Origin: Propionispora sp. 2/2-37
GTDB taxonomy: Bacteria; Bacillota; Negativicutes; Propionisporales; Propionisporaceae
Reading direction: 5' to 3'
DNA: 57,767 nucleotides
NCBI RefSeq assembly: GCF_001298735.1
Contig: NZ_CYSP01000022.1
Span: 1-57,767, forward strand
The notes beneath the pieces were generated by a model. The model saw nothing but the letters and a program-made list of their open reading frames with translations, did no database searches and was not told where the DNA came from. This document shows positions 1 through 7,563 of this stretch, one piece after another. Both the position numbers and the translations under genes were made by a program. Every line of letters starts with the position of its first letter. Positions within the stretch are counted from its first letter, which is position 1.

Positions 1-13
1 ATCTTACTCTCAC

Positions 14-48
14 AAATAGGCTTACTCTTCAATTGAGTAAGCCTATTT
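14..48. terminator. hairpin downstream of rlmH
   Basis: A perfect 14-bp stem (14-27 with 35-48) and a 7-nt loop lie just after the rlmH stop codon at 55. Short T runs flank it on both strands, so it can serve as terminator of the pgm-walJ-htrA-rlmH run on the minus strand and of any gene entering from the left. Confidence 0.8.
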
Positions 49-54
49 TCGCCG

Positions 55-534
55 TTACCAATGATACGGTTCTCCTCTACTAATCTTAAACGCCCGATAA
101 ATTTGTTCTACCAGCAGGAGGCGGATCATCTGGTGGGTAAAGGTCATTTTGGAAAAGGAGAGGCGCTCGTGGGCGGCTGACCGGATGTTATCGGCGAGGC
201 CGAAGGCGCCGCCGATAACAAAAGTGATCTCACTTTTGCCGGATAGGGCCAGCGCATCCAATTTGGCGGAAAGCTCCTCCGAGGATAATTGTTTGCCGGT
301 TACATCAAGAACCACTACATAGCTGTCTTGTTTGATGTATTTGAGCATGCGCTCTCCCTCCCGGGACAGAGCTTTGCTTTTCTCGGCTTCCGAAGGGTTA
401 TCCGGCATTTTTTCCTCATCTGCTTCGATAATACCGAGTTTACAATACGGGCCCAGCCGCTTTGTAAACTCGGCAATACCGGCCGTGAGATATTTCTCTT
501 TGATCTTACCGACAGCAACAATAGTAATTTTCAT
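55..534 (-). CDS. rlmH: 23S rRNA (pseudouridine-1915-N3) methyltransferase RlmH
   Basis: A 159-residue protein, the usual length for the RlmH/YbeA SPOUT family. It methylates N3 of pseudouridine 1915 in helix 69 of 23S rRNA, using S-adenosylmethionine, on assembled ribosomes. The N-terminus (MKITIVAVGKIKEKY), the SAM-binding loop FVIGGAFGL near residue 105 and the C-terminal ISRGEPYHW are characteristic; the knotted C-terminal half is intact. The start lies one base from the htrA stop with no strong Shine-Dalgarno, which suggests translational coupling. The order walJ-htrA-rlmH matches yycJ-htrC-rlmH in Bacillus subtilis. Confidence 0.96.
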   Translation of the reverse strand: MKITIVAVGKIKEKYLTAGIAEFTKRLGPYCKLGIIEADEEKMPDNPSEAEKSKALSREGERMLKYIKQDSYVVVLDVTGKQLSSEELSAKLDALALSGKSEITFVIGGAFGLADNIRSAAHERLSFSKMTFTHQMIRLLLVEQIYRAFKISRGEPYHW

Positions 535-535
535 A

Positions 536-1657
536 TTACTGTTGAGCCGGCATTTCTTCCAGCGTCACCGAAAGAGTTGCATTTTTCCCTTCCCGTTTAA
601 CGACAACTTCCACCTGAGAACCAACTGCCTGAGCGTCTGTGGCGGAGCGCAAATCAGCCACACTGTTGGTTTCCGTTCCGGCTACCGTAAGAATGATATC
701 GCCCTGCTTAATCCCCGCTTTGGCTGCCGGTCCGTCTTGATAGACTTTAGCGACATAGACGCCCTTATCAATATTCAGTTCATAGCCGTATTGCGCCGCC
801 GAATTTTTATCCAGCACCCCAATGCCAAGGTAGGCGCGGATTACACGGCCTTTTTCGATGATGGACTGCAAAATAGGACGTGCCGTATTAACCGGTATGG
901 CAAACCCGATTCCCTCCACTCCGGCGACGGAGATTTTAGCACTGTTGATGCCGATAACCACCCCGTCGGCATTGGCCAGCGCTCCGCCGGAATTACCGGG
1001 ATTGATGGCTGCGTCAGTCTGGATGAGTTTAAACTTCCGTTCACCAATTTCAAGCGAGCGGTTGAGCGCACTGATCACTCCGGCAGTAACACTGCCCTGA
1101 AATTCCAGCCCCAGAGGATTACCAATAGCCACAGCCGGCTCACCTACCATCAAACTGTCCGAATCCCCGAAAGTGGCAACCGGTAAATTATCGGCCTCAA
1201 TTTTCACTACGGCCAGATCAGTCGCTTCATCAGTGCCCAGCACCTTGCCGTCAATAACCCGGCCGTCAGCTAACGATACTGATATTTCCTGCGCATTCTG
1301 TACAACATGAAAGTTCGTGGCGATATAACCCTTGGCATCAAAAATAACGCCCGAACCTGTTCCCTGTTCCACCAAAACCTTACGGTTGGAAAAATCCCGG
1401 GCATAAGCCTTGTTGGTAATACCCACAACAGCCGGTCCAACCGTTTGGGCCGCCCTGACCACCGGGGTATTACGGGCATCGGATACTTGCCCTTGCCCGG
1501 CAGGTGTCTGAACGAGATTCTGTGGAATTTCCGCCCTTTGCGGTGTAGCTGATTTAGCTAAAAATTTACTGCCGTATCCCCATACCAGTCCCCCGCCAAA
1601 CAAAGCGGCAATGACGGCAATGATAATATACGGTGTTATTTTTTTATACTGTGCCAT
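536..1657 (-). CDS. htrA: HtrA/DegP-type membrane-anchored serine protease with PDZ domain
   Basis: A 373-residue S1C protease. One N-terminal membrane segment (about residues 9-27, rich in Ile, Ala and Gly) anchors it with the catalytic part outside the membrane. The triad is visible: His in ATNFHVVQ, Asp in ATDLAVVK, Ser in NPGNSGGAL. A single PDZ domain (about 275-365) carries the ligand loop YLGIGV. The family degrades or refolds misfolded envelope proteins. The start is supported by AAGGAGG eight bases upstream and overlaps the end of walJ by 22 bases, so the two are probably co-translated. The Bacillus orthologue is htrC (yycK). Confidence 0.95.
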   Translation of the reverse strand: MAQYKKITPYIIIAVIAALFGGGLVWGYGSKFLAKSATPQRAEIPQNLVQTPAGQGQVSDARNTPVVRAAQTVGPAVVGITNKAYARDFSNRKVLVEQGTGSGVIFDAKGYIATNFHVVQNAQEISVSLADGRVIDGKVLGTDEATDLAVVKIEADNLPVATFGDSDSLMVGEPAVAIGNPLGLEFQGSVTAGVISALNRSLEIGERKFKLIQTDAAINPGNSGGALANADGVVIGINSAKISVAGVEGIGFAIPVNTARPILQSIIEKGRVIRAYLGIGVLDKNSAAQYGYELNIDKGVYVAKVYQDGPAAKAGIKQGDIILTVAGTETNSVADLRSATDAQAVGSQVEVVVKREGKNATLSVTLEEMPAQQ

Positions 1658-2448
1658 AAAGAAACCTCCTTACCTTCCGGCATGCTGACAATATCATTGG
1701 GATAAGTAAGATAAAGATTGATGTCTTCGCCCACCTTCCAGCCTTGTTCTTCCAAAATACCGCTCACCGTATCCCTGGCAATATCCGGACGATTGTTTTC
1801 CTGACTAAGGTGTGCTAAAAAAATATCCGTACGGTTCTTCTTATCCAGACGGGCGAGCGTCCAGCCGGCATCCACATTGGACAAATGGCCGCGATTGCTC
1901 AAAATACGCTGTTTTAACGGCCAGGGATAGGAACCCTCCTTGAGCATGTCTAAGTCATGATTGGCCTCCAAAACCAGAATATCGGATAATGACAGGGCTT
2001 TTTTCACCGAATCAGTGACAAAACCCAGGTCGGTTGCCACACTGCATTTACAATGACCGGCAAAAAAGTTAAACCCAACCGGATCAGCAGCATCATGGGA
2101 AATGCTAAACGGCTCGATTTTAACACTGCCGATGTCCAGACTGTCGCTTAGGTCCCGGCAGCATTCCAGGGGCAGTGTATCTTTTATAGCCATAGACTGC
2201 CAGGTGTCCGGACGGGTATACATTGGTAAGCGGTATTTTTGGGCAAGGGTGGTCAAACCGGCAATATGATCACGATGCTCGTGGGTGATAACAATCCCGT
2301 CAAGCTCCTCCACTGCCGCGCCAATTTGGTCCAGCCCTTGTTTTATGCGCCGTGCACTGATACCGGCATCCACCAGAATATTCGTATCGTTGAACTGTAA
2401 AAAAGTTGCATTGCCTTTGCTGCCGCTTGCCAAAACATGAACCTGCAT
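1636..2448 (-). CDS. walJ: WalJ/YycJ-type metallo-beta-lactamase-fold hydrolase
   Basis: A 270-residue MBL-fold protein of the YycJ/WalJ family, linked in Firmicutes to coordination of cell division, wall metabolism and DNA replication; the substrate is not firmly known, though nuclease activity has been proposed. The metal-binding motif THEHRDH is at about residue 55, further ligands are expected in the SHDAADP and EANHDLD segments, and the N-terminus MQVHVLASGSKGN is typical. It is followed by htrA and rlmH as in Bacillus, but the walRKHI genes that usually precede it are not in the window; a phosphohexomutase gene lies upstream instead. Confidence 0.92.
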   Translation of the reverse strand: MQVHVLASGSKGNATFLQFNDTNILVDAGISARRIKQGLDQIGAAVEELDGIVITHEHRDHIAGLTTLAQKYRLPMYTRPDTWQSMAIKDTLPLECCRDLSDSLDIGSVKIEPFSISHDAADPVGFNFFAGHCKCSVATDLGFVTDSVKKALSLSDILVLEANHDLDMLKEGSYPWPLKQRILSNRGHLSNVDAGWTLARLDKKNRTDIFLAHLSQENNRPDIARDTVSGILEEQGWKVGEDINLYLTYPNDIVSMPEGKEVSLWHSIKK

Positions 2449-2534
2449 AACAAACTCCTTTTATATTAGGAAAATACATGTGTATCTTTCGCTTTTTAAC
2501 CAGTAAATCCTCTTTCTGTTAGCACCAGTTTACT

Positions 2535-3881
2535 TTATGATAAAGCAGGTAATTTTTCTCTCACTGCGCCCTGAATAACTTCCGGTAAAGCTTCCACCAA
2601 AATGCGCATGATGGCTAGCAACCGCTCATGGGTTTTGGCTTCAAACCGCAGAGTAAAAAGAGGCTCGGTAACTGAAGCGCGGATCATGCCCCAGCCATCG
2701 GCAAATTCAATTCGGACTCCATCGATGAGGTTGGGCTGATAATCGGCCAGGCGGGCAGCAACCGTCTCCAGAATCGCCTCTTTGTCCGTTCCGGTATAAG
2801 GCACGCGAATATCAGGAGTCAGTTCGTAAGCAGGCAAGGCAGCAATGAGCTGTGCCAGCGAACCATGTGCGGCAACAAACTCGCAGACTTTGAGACCGGC
2901 AAACATCCCGTCATCATAGCCCAGTTCGTTAAAGAAAAAATGCCCGCTGATTTCACCGGCAAACAGGGCTTTCTCCCGGATAAAAGCCGCCTTGCTGAAG
3001 GTATGTCCGGCACGGGCCATGACTGCCCGGCCGCCGGCTTTAACCACCTCTTCCGGCACTACCATGGAGCATTTGGCATCATAAATAATCGTCCCCGGCT
3101 GCTTCTCCAGGTAGTAACGGGCAATGATCACCATAATACCATCATTGGCAACTGCCCGGCCATTTTCATCCACAAAAGCCACCCGGTCACCGTCACCGTC
3201 AAAGGCCACCCCCATGGCGGCTCCAGCCTGCCGCACTTTTTCGCCCAACGCCGCCAGATTTTCGGCTAGGGCCGGGTTAGGCGACCGGTTGGGAAAACGT
3301 CCGTCCGGTTGACAAAACAGTTCCACCACCTGATAGCCCAGTTCACGAAACAGGCGTGGTACAAAGGCTGCTGTCGCACCGTTGCCGGCATCCAAAACCA
3401 CTTTCATATTGTTTTTTTGCGCCATGCCGGCAGTGTAGGCTATATATGAATCGGCCATATCCACCAGGCTCACTGATCCCGCTCCCGTTGTGCCGGCTCC
3501 TTCGGCGGCCAGCCGTTCGATTTCAGCAATATCCGCCTCCGTGACCGGTTCCGGCCCCAGAACCAGTTTAAAACCGTTGTAAGGGGCCGGATTATGGGAG
3601 GCTGTAACCATCACTCCGCCATAAGCCCCGGTATTTTTCAACGCAAAGTAAAAAACCGGTGTGGCCACCGTGCCGATATCTACGACCTCACAGCCGGAAG
3701 CAGCCAGTTCTTCCACCATAATCCGGCGAAAAAGCGGCGTGGACAGTCGGATATCACCGCCGACAACCACTTTCCTACCGGACAGTTTGACTCCGACAGC
3801 CCGGGCAATCTTCCGGGCTATTTCTTCGGTAAGCTCCTGACCGGCAATGCCCCGTATATCACAAGCATGGTAAATACTCAT
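2535..3881 (-). CDS. phosphomannomutase/phosphoglucomutase
   Basis: A 448-residue alpha-D-phosphohexomutase. It interconverts hexose 1- and 6-phosphates, feeding nucleotide-sugar and wall polysaccharide synthesis. The four family regions are present: phosphoserine loop TASHNP (about residue 97), metal loop DGDGDR (about 240), sugar loop GEISGH (about 325) and a C-terminal phosphate-binding segment. I chose the ATG at 3881, preceded by AAGGAG five bases away, over a longer reading that starts with TTG at 3908 and has no ribosome site. It may be the first gene of the run leading to walJ, 86 bases downstream. Mannose versus glucose preference cannot be told from sequence. Confidence 0.92.
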   Translation of the reverse strand: MSIYHACDIRGIAGQELTEEIARKIARAVGVKLSGRKVVVGGDIRLSTPLFRRIMVEELAASGCEVVDIGTVATPVFYFALKNTGAYGGVMVTASHNPAPYNGFKLVLGPEPVTEADIAEIERLAAEGAGTTGAGSVSLVDMADSYIAYTAGMAQKNNMKVVLDAGNGATAAFVPRLFRELGYQVVELFCQPDGRFPNRSPNPALAENLAALGEKVRQAGAAMGVAFDGDGDRVAFVDENGRAVANDGIMVIIARYYLEKQPGTIIYDAKCSMVVPEEVVKAGGRAVMARAGHTFSKAAFIREKALFAGEISGHFFFNELGYDDGMFAGLKVCEFVAAHGSLAQLIAALPAYELTPDIRVPYTGTDKEAILETVAARLADYQPNLIDGVRIEFADGWGMIRASVTEPLFTLRFEAKTHERLLAIMRILVEALPEVIQGAVREKLPALS

Positions 3882-4061
3882 ACAATCTCCTTTCAAGAAC
3901 CCTTTCAATAGGCTTATTGTAGCACGAGCCTACCGGAAAAAACAAGCAATCCGGCAGGGCGGGGCGATTCATGTCACGCTTTTTCTTGCTGCCGCATACC
4001 CTATACAGACGTAACTAAAGTTCTGTCCTGCGAAGGGCAAGTATGTAGAGGAGGTTTTTCT

Positions 4062-4280
4062 ATGGCTTCTCCAGAAAAAATTATAAAATACGCGATTGGT
4101 GAGCTCAATCAGAATCTGGTTATTTTAAAAACTATTGCTCAGGATCAATCTGTGGCCATTGCCCAAAACCGGCAAATTATTGAATTATTATCCGAGATAC
4201 TTTGTGTCCTGAAAAACAGCCGGGAAGAAGAATCATGTTCCGACTCGGAAGAATCGTATTCCGACTCGAGTGAAGAGTAA
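4062..4280 (+). CDS. small acidic-tailed hypothetical protein
   Basis: A 72-residue protein preceded by a strong AGAGGAGG. Residues 1-50 form a likely amphipathic helix or coiled coil (ELNQNLVILKTIAQDQ onward), and the last 18 residues are almost only Glu, Ser and Asp, encoded partly by a tandem DNA repeat of ttccgactcg. I do not recognise a family. The flanking genes are on the other strand, so it is a single-gene unit. Small acidic-tail proteins of this kind are often spore-associated or nucleic-acid mimicking, but nothing here proves either. Confidence 0.72.
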   Translation: MASPEKIIKYAIGELNQNLVILKTIAQDQSVAIAQNRQIIELLSEILCVLKNSREEESCSDSEESYSDSSEE

Positions 4281-4286
4281 AAAAAC

Positions 4287-4309
4287 AACCCGGAGACCGG
4301 CTCCGGGTT
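4287..4309. terminator. terminator between convergent genes
   Basis: A 9-bp GC-rich stem (4287-4295 with 4301-4309) with a 5-base loop. On the minus strand it is followed by a long T run, making it the terminator of the peptidase gene, whose stop codon lies in the arm. On the plus strand there is no T run. Confidence 0.8.
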
Positions 4310-5195
4310 ATGATGCCGACTCAGCATCATATTTCATGTTTTGCTTCATCCATGCAGGCCATGCTTCGGCAAATTGCTCGTAGCTCATACCCAATGCCTG
4401 AGTTATGGCCTGTTCCGTGGTTTTTCCGTCCTGCAGGCCGGCGATAACGGCCTGCAGCTTATCTTCGCCATGTACCTCGGCAATATACCGTATGGCTGCC
4501 AATGATTCACGATAGGCCAATGACTGATTGCCCAGATCATCAAAGCTATTATCCAGTTCGGCCATCGTATAAAGCTGATAGTTTAGATTATTATACGGGG
4601 TAATCCATTCATACCCATTCACTTTATACTCCACATACTGCGCCAGTCCTTCGGTAAACCAGCGCGTATAATTGCCATGGGTCATATGATCAAAAACCAG
4701 GTGGGTATACTCGTGTACCATCGGACCGGTACGGATAAATTGCGCCAATTGATCTTTATCGTCTTGCAGCCAGACCTGTGGTGATAAAACCTGGATGACA
4801 CCACCCCAATACACGCCCATGGCGCTCTGATCCTGCGACCAGCCAAATACCTGCCGCAGTTTGGCTTTATCCGGATAAATAACAACCAGCGTTTTAGCCG
4901 GCGGCGTATGCCCCATTAAGGTTGTAACCGGCCGGTATGCCTGTTCGGCTGCTTCCGCGACCAACGGCAGTACGGCTTCATCCTCCGGGGTATACTTAAT
5001 AACAAAATGCTCCGTTTCCCATTTCTCCATATAACGGGTTTCATACTCTATTTTTATCTGTGCCGCCTGCCGGGCCAGCGAATACAGCCAGGCCTGCGGT
5101 CTGGACGGCAAATGGACAAATAGCAACACGGCCAGTATCAGTCCAACTATACCGCTGAAGACGCCAATATCCTGTTGTGTACCTAGCATCCGCAT
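4308..5195 (-). CDS. membrane-anchored gluzincin-type metallopeptidase (peptidase MA-like)
   Basis: A 295-residue protein with an N-terminal signal anchor (about residues 7-25) and an extracytoplasmic zinc peptidase domain. The zinc motif is HEYTH (about 190) with the third ligand in WFTEGLAQY about 20 residues later, the gluzincin pattern seen in peptidase MA-like families. Substrate unknown; such proteins are common in spore formers and may act on envelope proteins. The ATG at 5195 has AAAGGAGG upstream; an upstream ATG at 5240 lacks one. It stands alone, convergent with the small acidic protein gene and separated from the regulator downstream. Confidence 0.82.
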   Translation of the reverse strand: MRMLGTQQDIGVFSGIVGLILAVLLFVHLPSRPQAWLYSLARQAAQIKIEYETRYMEKWETEHFVIKYTPEDEAVLPLVAEAAEQAYRPVTTLMGHTPPAKTLVVIYPDKAKLRQVFGWSQDQSAMGVYWGGVIQVLSPQVWLQDDKDQLAQFIRTGPMVHEYTHLVFDHMTHGNYTRWFTEGLAQYVEYKVNGYEWITPYNNLNYQLYTMAELDNSFDDLGNQSLAYRESLAAIRYIAEVHGEDKLQAVIAGLQDGKTTEQAITQALGMSYEQFAEAWPAWMKQNMKYDAESAS

Positions 5196-5308
5196 GACAG
5201 CACCTCCTTTTACTTTACATAAATACACCAAGATACTCATTATAGCTTATAAAACATGACTTATCTAGCTGTAATTTATGTAAACATAAAAGAGGGCAAA
5301 AAAAGAAA

Positions 5309-5322
5309 CCCGGCGAACCGGG
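5309..5322 (-). terminator. terminator of the Fur/PerR-family gene
   Basis: A 5-bp all-GC stem (CCCGG/CCGGG) with loop CGAA, directly followed on the minus strand by a T-rich run (5293-5308), ten bases after the stop codon at 5332. Confidence 0.75.
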
Positions 5323-5331
5323 CCATCAACG

Positions 5332-5760
5332 TCAATGCTGCTGCATTTTCTTCTTCTGGCATTCCGGGCAAATACCGTAGAAATAAAATTGTTGCCCGGT
5401 TAGCTCATAGGGAGTGGCGGCTTCGACCGATTTAACAAATTCGGCGGAATCAATTCCCTCCAAATCGTCAACACGGCCACAGGCCGTACAGCAAATATGT
5501 GGATGCGTTTCTACAATAGCGTCATAGCGAAAACTGTCTTCTCCCACATTGAGCATTTGCACCATGCCAAGTTCCCGCAGAATCTCCACCGTTTTATAAA
5601 CGGTAGCCAGGCTCATTGTGGGATACACCGGCTGGAGTTCATTAAAAATCATTTCTGCACTGGGATGCGTCTTCGTATTCACCAGGACGTTGTAGATCGC
5701 CAAACGTTGGGGCGTAACCTTAAAACCTTTATTACGGAGCAACGTTGTAATAGAATCCAT
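5332..5760 (-). CDS. perR: Fur-family metal-dependent repressor, PerR-like
   Basis: A 142-residue Fur-superfamily regulator with an N-terminal winged helix (recognition region MSLATVYKTVEIL, about residues 49-61) and a C-terminal dimer domain. The regulatory metal ligands match PerR by alignment: His in THPS, Asp in RYDA, His pair in THPH and Asp in VDDL, where Fur proteins usually have Glu at the last site. The structural zinc site is the two CxxC pairs CTAC and CPEC. This suggests peroxide sensing by iron-dependent histidine oxidation. Upstream lies a 15-base Fur-box-type palindrome, so autoregulation is likely. Fur or Zur function cannot be excluded. Confidence 0.85.
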   Translation of the reverse strand: MDSITTLLRNKGFKVTPQRLAIYNVLVNTKTHPSAEMIFNELQPVYPTMSLATVYKTVEILRELGMVQMLNVGEDSFRYDAIVETHPHICCTACGRVDDLEGIDSAEFVKSVEAATPYELTGQQFYFYGICPECQKKKMQQH

Positions 5761-5786
5761 AACTTCACCAACTCATTATTTTTCTA

Positions 5787-5801
5787 TGATAATAATTATC
5801 C
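5787..5801. promoter_or_regulatory. Fur-box-like operator upstream of the Fur-family gene
   Basis: TGATAATAATTATCC: a perfect 6-1-6 palindrome (5788-5800), one base away from the Bacillus 7-1-7 Fur box TGATAATnATTATCA. It sits 26 bases upstream of the regulator start, overlapping the expected promoter, and fits autorepression. Confidence 0.75.
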
Positions 5802-5965
5802 TTTAGTTGTATTTATTCTACACAACTCTCTTTTTTTTGTCAAGAGAAGAATTCCGGAACGCTCTTTCCTGCTGTTGTACATTTTCAAAAAAGGGGATAT
5901 ATTAATAGTCACATAAATGTTATAGTAATTGTAGGCACGATACACCGCATGTTGGAGAGATAAAA

Positions 5966-6850
5966 GTGAGACGATTTTTATTAATTTACAACCCGCTTTC
6001 CGGCAATACCGCTTTTAAAACCGAACTCGACTACGTAATTCAACTGTTTCAGCGTCAACACTGCCTGCTCATTCCCGCACGTACGGAAAAGAAAGAGGAT
6101 ACTCCCTCATTTATTCAATGGGCTGAAGAGCTCCACGCCGACGGTATTATTGCCGCCGGCGGCGACGGTACCATTCACGAGGTCGTCAACGCTATGCTGG
6201 AAGCCAATACCACCATACCGTTAGGCCTGATTCCCTGTGGTACCAGCAATGATTTCGCCGCATTTTTGAAAATTGACCGCAGCATGGAACAATGCGTCGG
6301 TGTAATTACCGGCGGCCGCTGCCGTTCCATTGACGTCGGCATGATCAATGACAAATATTTCATGAATGTCGCCAGTGCCGGGCTGCTGGCATCTGTTGTC
6401 CATAAAACCGATACTACCCTGAAAAATACGCTGGGTAAAGTGGCTTATTATTTAAAAAGCCTGGAAGCCTTGCCCAACTTCCGTTCGCTCCCTATTGAAA
6501 TTCATGCCGACGGGTTGGTGATTAAAGATGATATCCTCTTATTTTTGGTTATGAACAGCGGTGTTGCCGGTGGGTTTACCAATTTGGCACCGGCTGCCAG
6601 GCTGGATGACGGCAAATTGGATCTTTTAATCGTCAACCGCTGCAACGTAACGGAATTTATGCGTCTGTTAATCGCCCTGGCCACCGGCAATCATACCAAC
6701 CATAAAAACATCACCTATCTGCAGGCCAGAGACATTACCATCACTTGTGATGAACCGCTGGAAAGCGATCTGGACGGTGAACTTGGCCCGCCCCTGCCGC
6801 TGCGATTATCCGCACTGCCCAACCGGCTCAAGGTTTTCATGCCGCAGTAA
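5966..6850 (+). CDS. diacylglycerol kinase-family lipid kinase (YegS/BmrU/DagK type)
   Basis: A 294-residue soluble lipid kinase of the DAGK catalytic family. It phosphorylates diacylglycerol or a related lipid with ATP, recycling it into phospholipid synthesis. The nucleotide loop GGDGTIHEVVNAM is at about residue 70, the PCGTSNDFA motif at about 95, and SDLDGE near the C-terminus belongs to the metal site. The start is GTG at 5966 with GGAGAG upstream. It is a single-gene unit ended by a strong terminator. Whether it is the housekeeping DgkB or a BmrU/YegS paralogue is not decided by the sequence. Confidence 0.9.
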   Translation: MRRFLLIYNPLSGNTAFKTELDYVIQLFQRQHCLLIPARTEKKEDTPSFIQWAEELHADGIIAAGGDGTIHEVVNAMLEANTTIPLGLIPCGTSNDFAAFLKIDRSMEQCVGVITGGRCRSIDVGMINDKYFMNVASAGLLASVVHKTDTTLKNTLGKVAYYLKSLEALPNFRSLPIEIHADGLVIKDDILLFLVMNSGVAGGFTNLAPAARLDDGKLDLLIVNRCNVTEFMRLLIALATGNHTNHKNITYLQARDITITCDEPLESDLDGELGPPLPLRLSALPNRLKVFMPQ

Positions 6851-6866
6851 AAGCCCTGAAAATGGC

Positions 6867-6914
6867 AATACCCCTCACTGGTCAGACACTATAGACCGTC
6901 AGGTGAGGGGTATT
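6867..6914. terminator. terminator after the lipid kinase gene
   Basis: A 12-bp stem (6867-6878 with 6903-6914) containing a smaller GGTC/GACC hairpin, followed on the plus strand by a T run. It also lies downstream of the convergent coat gene. Confidence 0.85.
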
Positions 6915-6935
6915 TTTATTGAAGGAAATGTCAGG

Positions 6936-7238
6936 TCAGCTGCTGAACTTACCGGCGGCTTGTGAAATATCCTGTGGGTTGGCATTTTTCACATCATAAT
7001 AACCCTTTTGCTGCATTACGTCAAACAACTGTTTCTGCTGGCTATAGACATCCCCCAGAATAGTCATGTAATCCCGTCTTAGCTGATCGTTGGTCGACTC
7101 CAGAATATAAGTATTCAACGATTCAGCCAAATGTTTCGACTCATTCAGGCATACCTGCATGATATCGCGATCGGTAAACTGCATCCCCTGGCCATTGATG
7201 GTCATCTGTCCGGACTGATTCTGTTGCTTTTGCGCCAT
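6936..7238 (-). CDS. CotF-family spore coat protein
   Basis: A 100-residue protein matching the Coat F family: a Gln-rich N-terminus followed by a helical bundle beginning TDRDIMQVCLNESKHLAES and ending with a Tyr-containing segment (GYYDVKNANPQ). Ferritin-like helical coat proteins of this kind are deposited in the outer layers of the spore. Its start has a GAGGTGAG site. It is the second gene of a pair; the upstream gene encodes a related helical protein, 18 bases away. Confidence 0.82.
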   Translation of the reverse strand: MAQKQQNQSGQMTINGQGMQFTDRDIMQVCLNESKHLAESLNTYILESTNDQLRRDYMTILGDVYSQQKQLFDVMQQKGYYDVKNANPQDISQAAGKFSS

Positions 7239-7256
7239 TCATACTCACCTCTTCTT

Positions 7257-7454
7257 TTATTGTAGGGTTTGGCCTGCGTTTAAATGCTTGCTGATGGCTT
7301 GAAAATGCTGCTGATTTTTCTGCGCCATTTGTTGAAATAATTGTTTGACCTGGCTGTCCTGCACATTGGCGGCAAAGTAATTCAAACTCTTCACCGTTGT
7401 TTGCTCCATGTTGAGGAAATCTTCCACCTGCAGCAGTTCTTTTTGTGATAACAT
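7257..7454 (-). CDS. small helical protein, CotF-partner-like
   Basis: A 65-residue, wholly helical protein (MLSQKELLQVEDFLNMEQT...) with the spacing of hydrophobic residues seen in CotF or ferritin-like coat proteins (NYFAANVQDSQVKQLFQQM). Start supported by AAGGGGGG upstream. It precedes the CotF-family gene with an 18-base gap, so the two are co-transcribed and probably co-deposited on the spore. Function otherwise unknown. Confidence 0.72.
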   Translation of the reverse strand: MLSQKELLQVEDFLNMEQTTVKSLNYFAANVQDSQVKQLFQQMAQKNQQHFQAISKHLNAGQTLQ

Positions 7455-7563
7455 ATTCCGTCCCCCCTTTCCGTCACTTGGATACCCGCTTTTGCGCCTT
7501 CCATTTCAGGCGAGCCGTTCCGGCCCAAACATAGCATATACCCAAGGGTGACGGAATATGCAG

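Noticed and set aside
332..1186. A long plus-strand frame of 284 codons across rlmH and htrA
   Set aside because: It is antisense to two strongly supported genes, lacks a ribosome site and has no recognisable domain.
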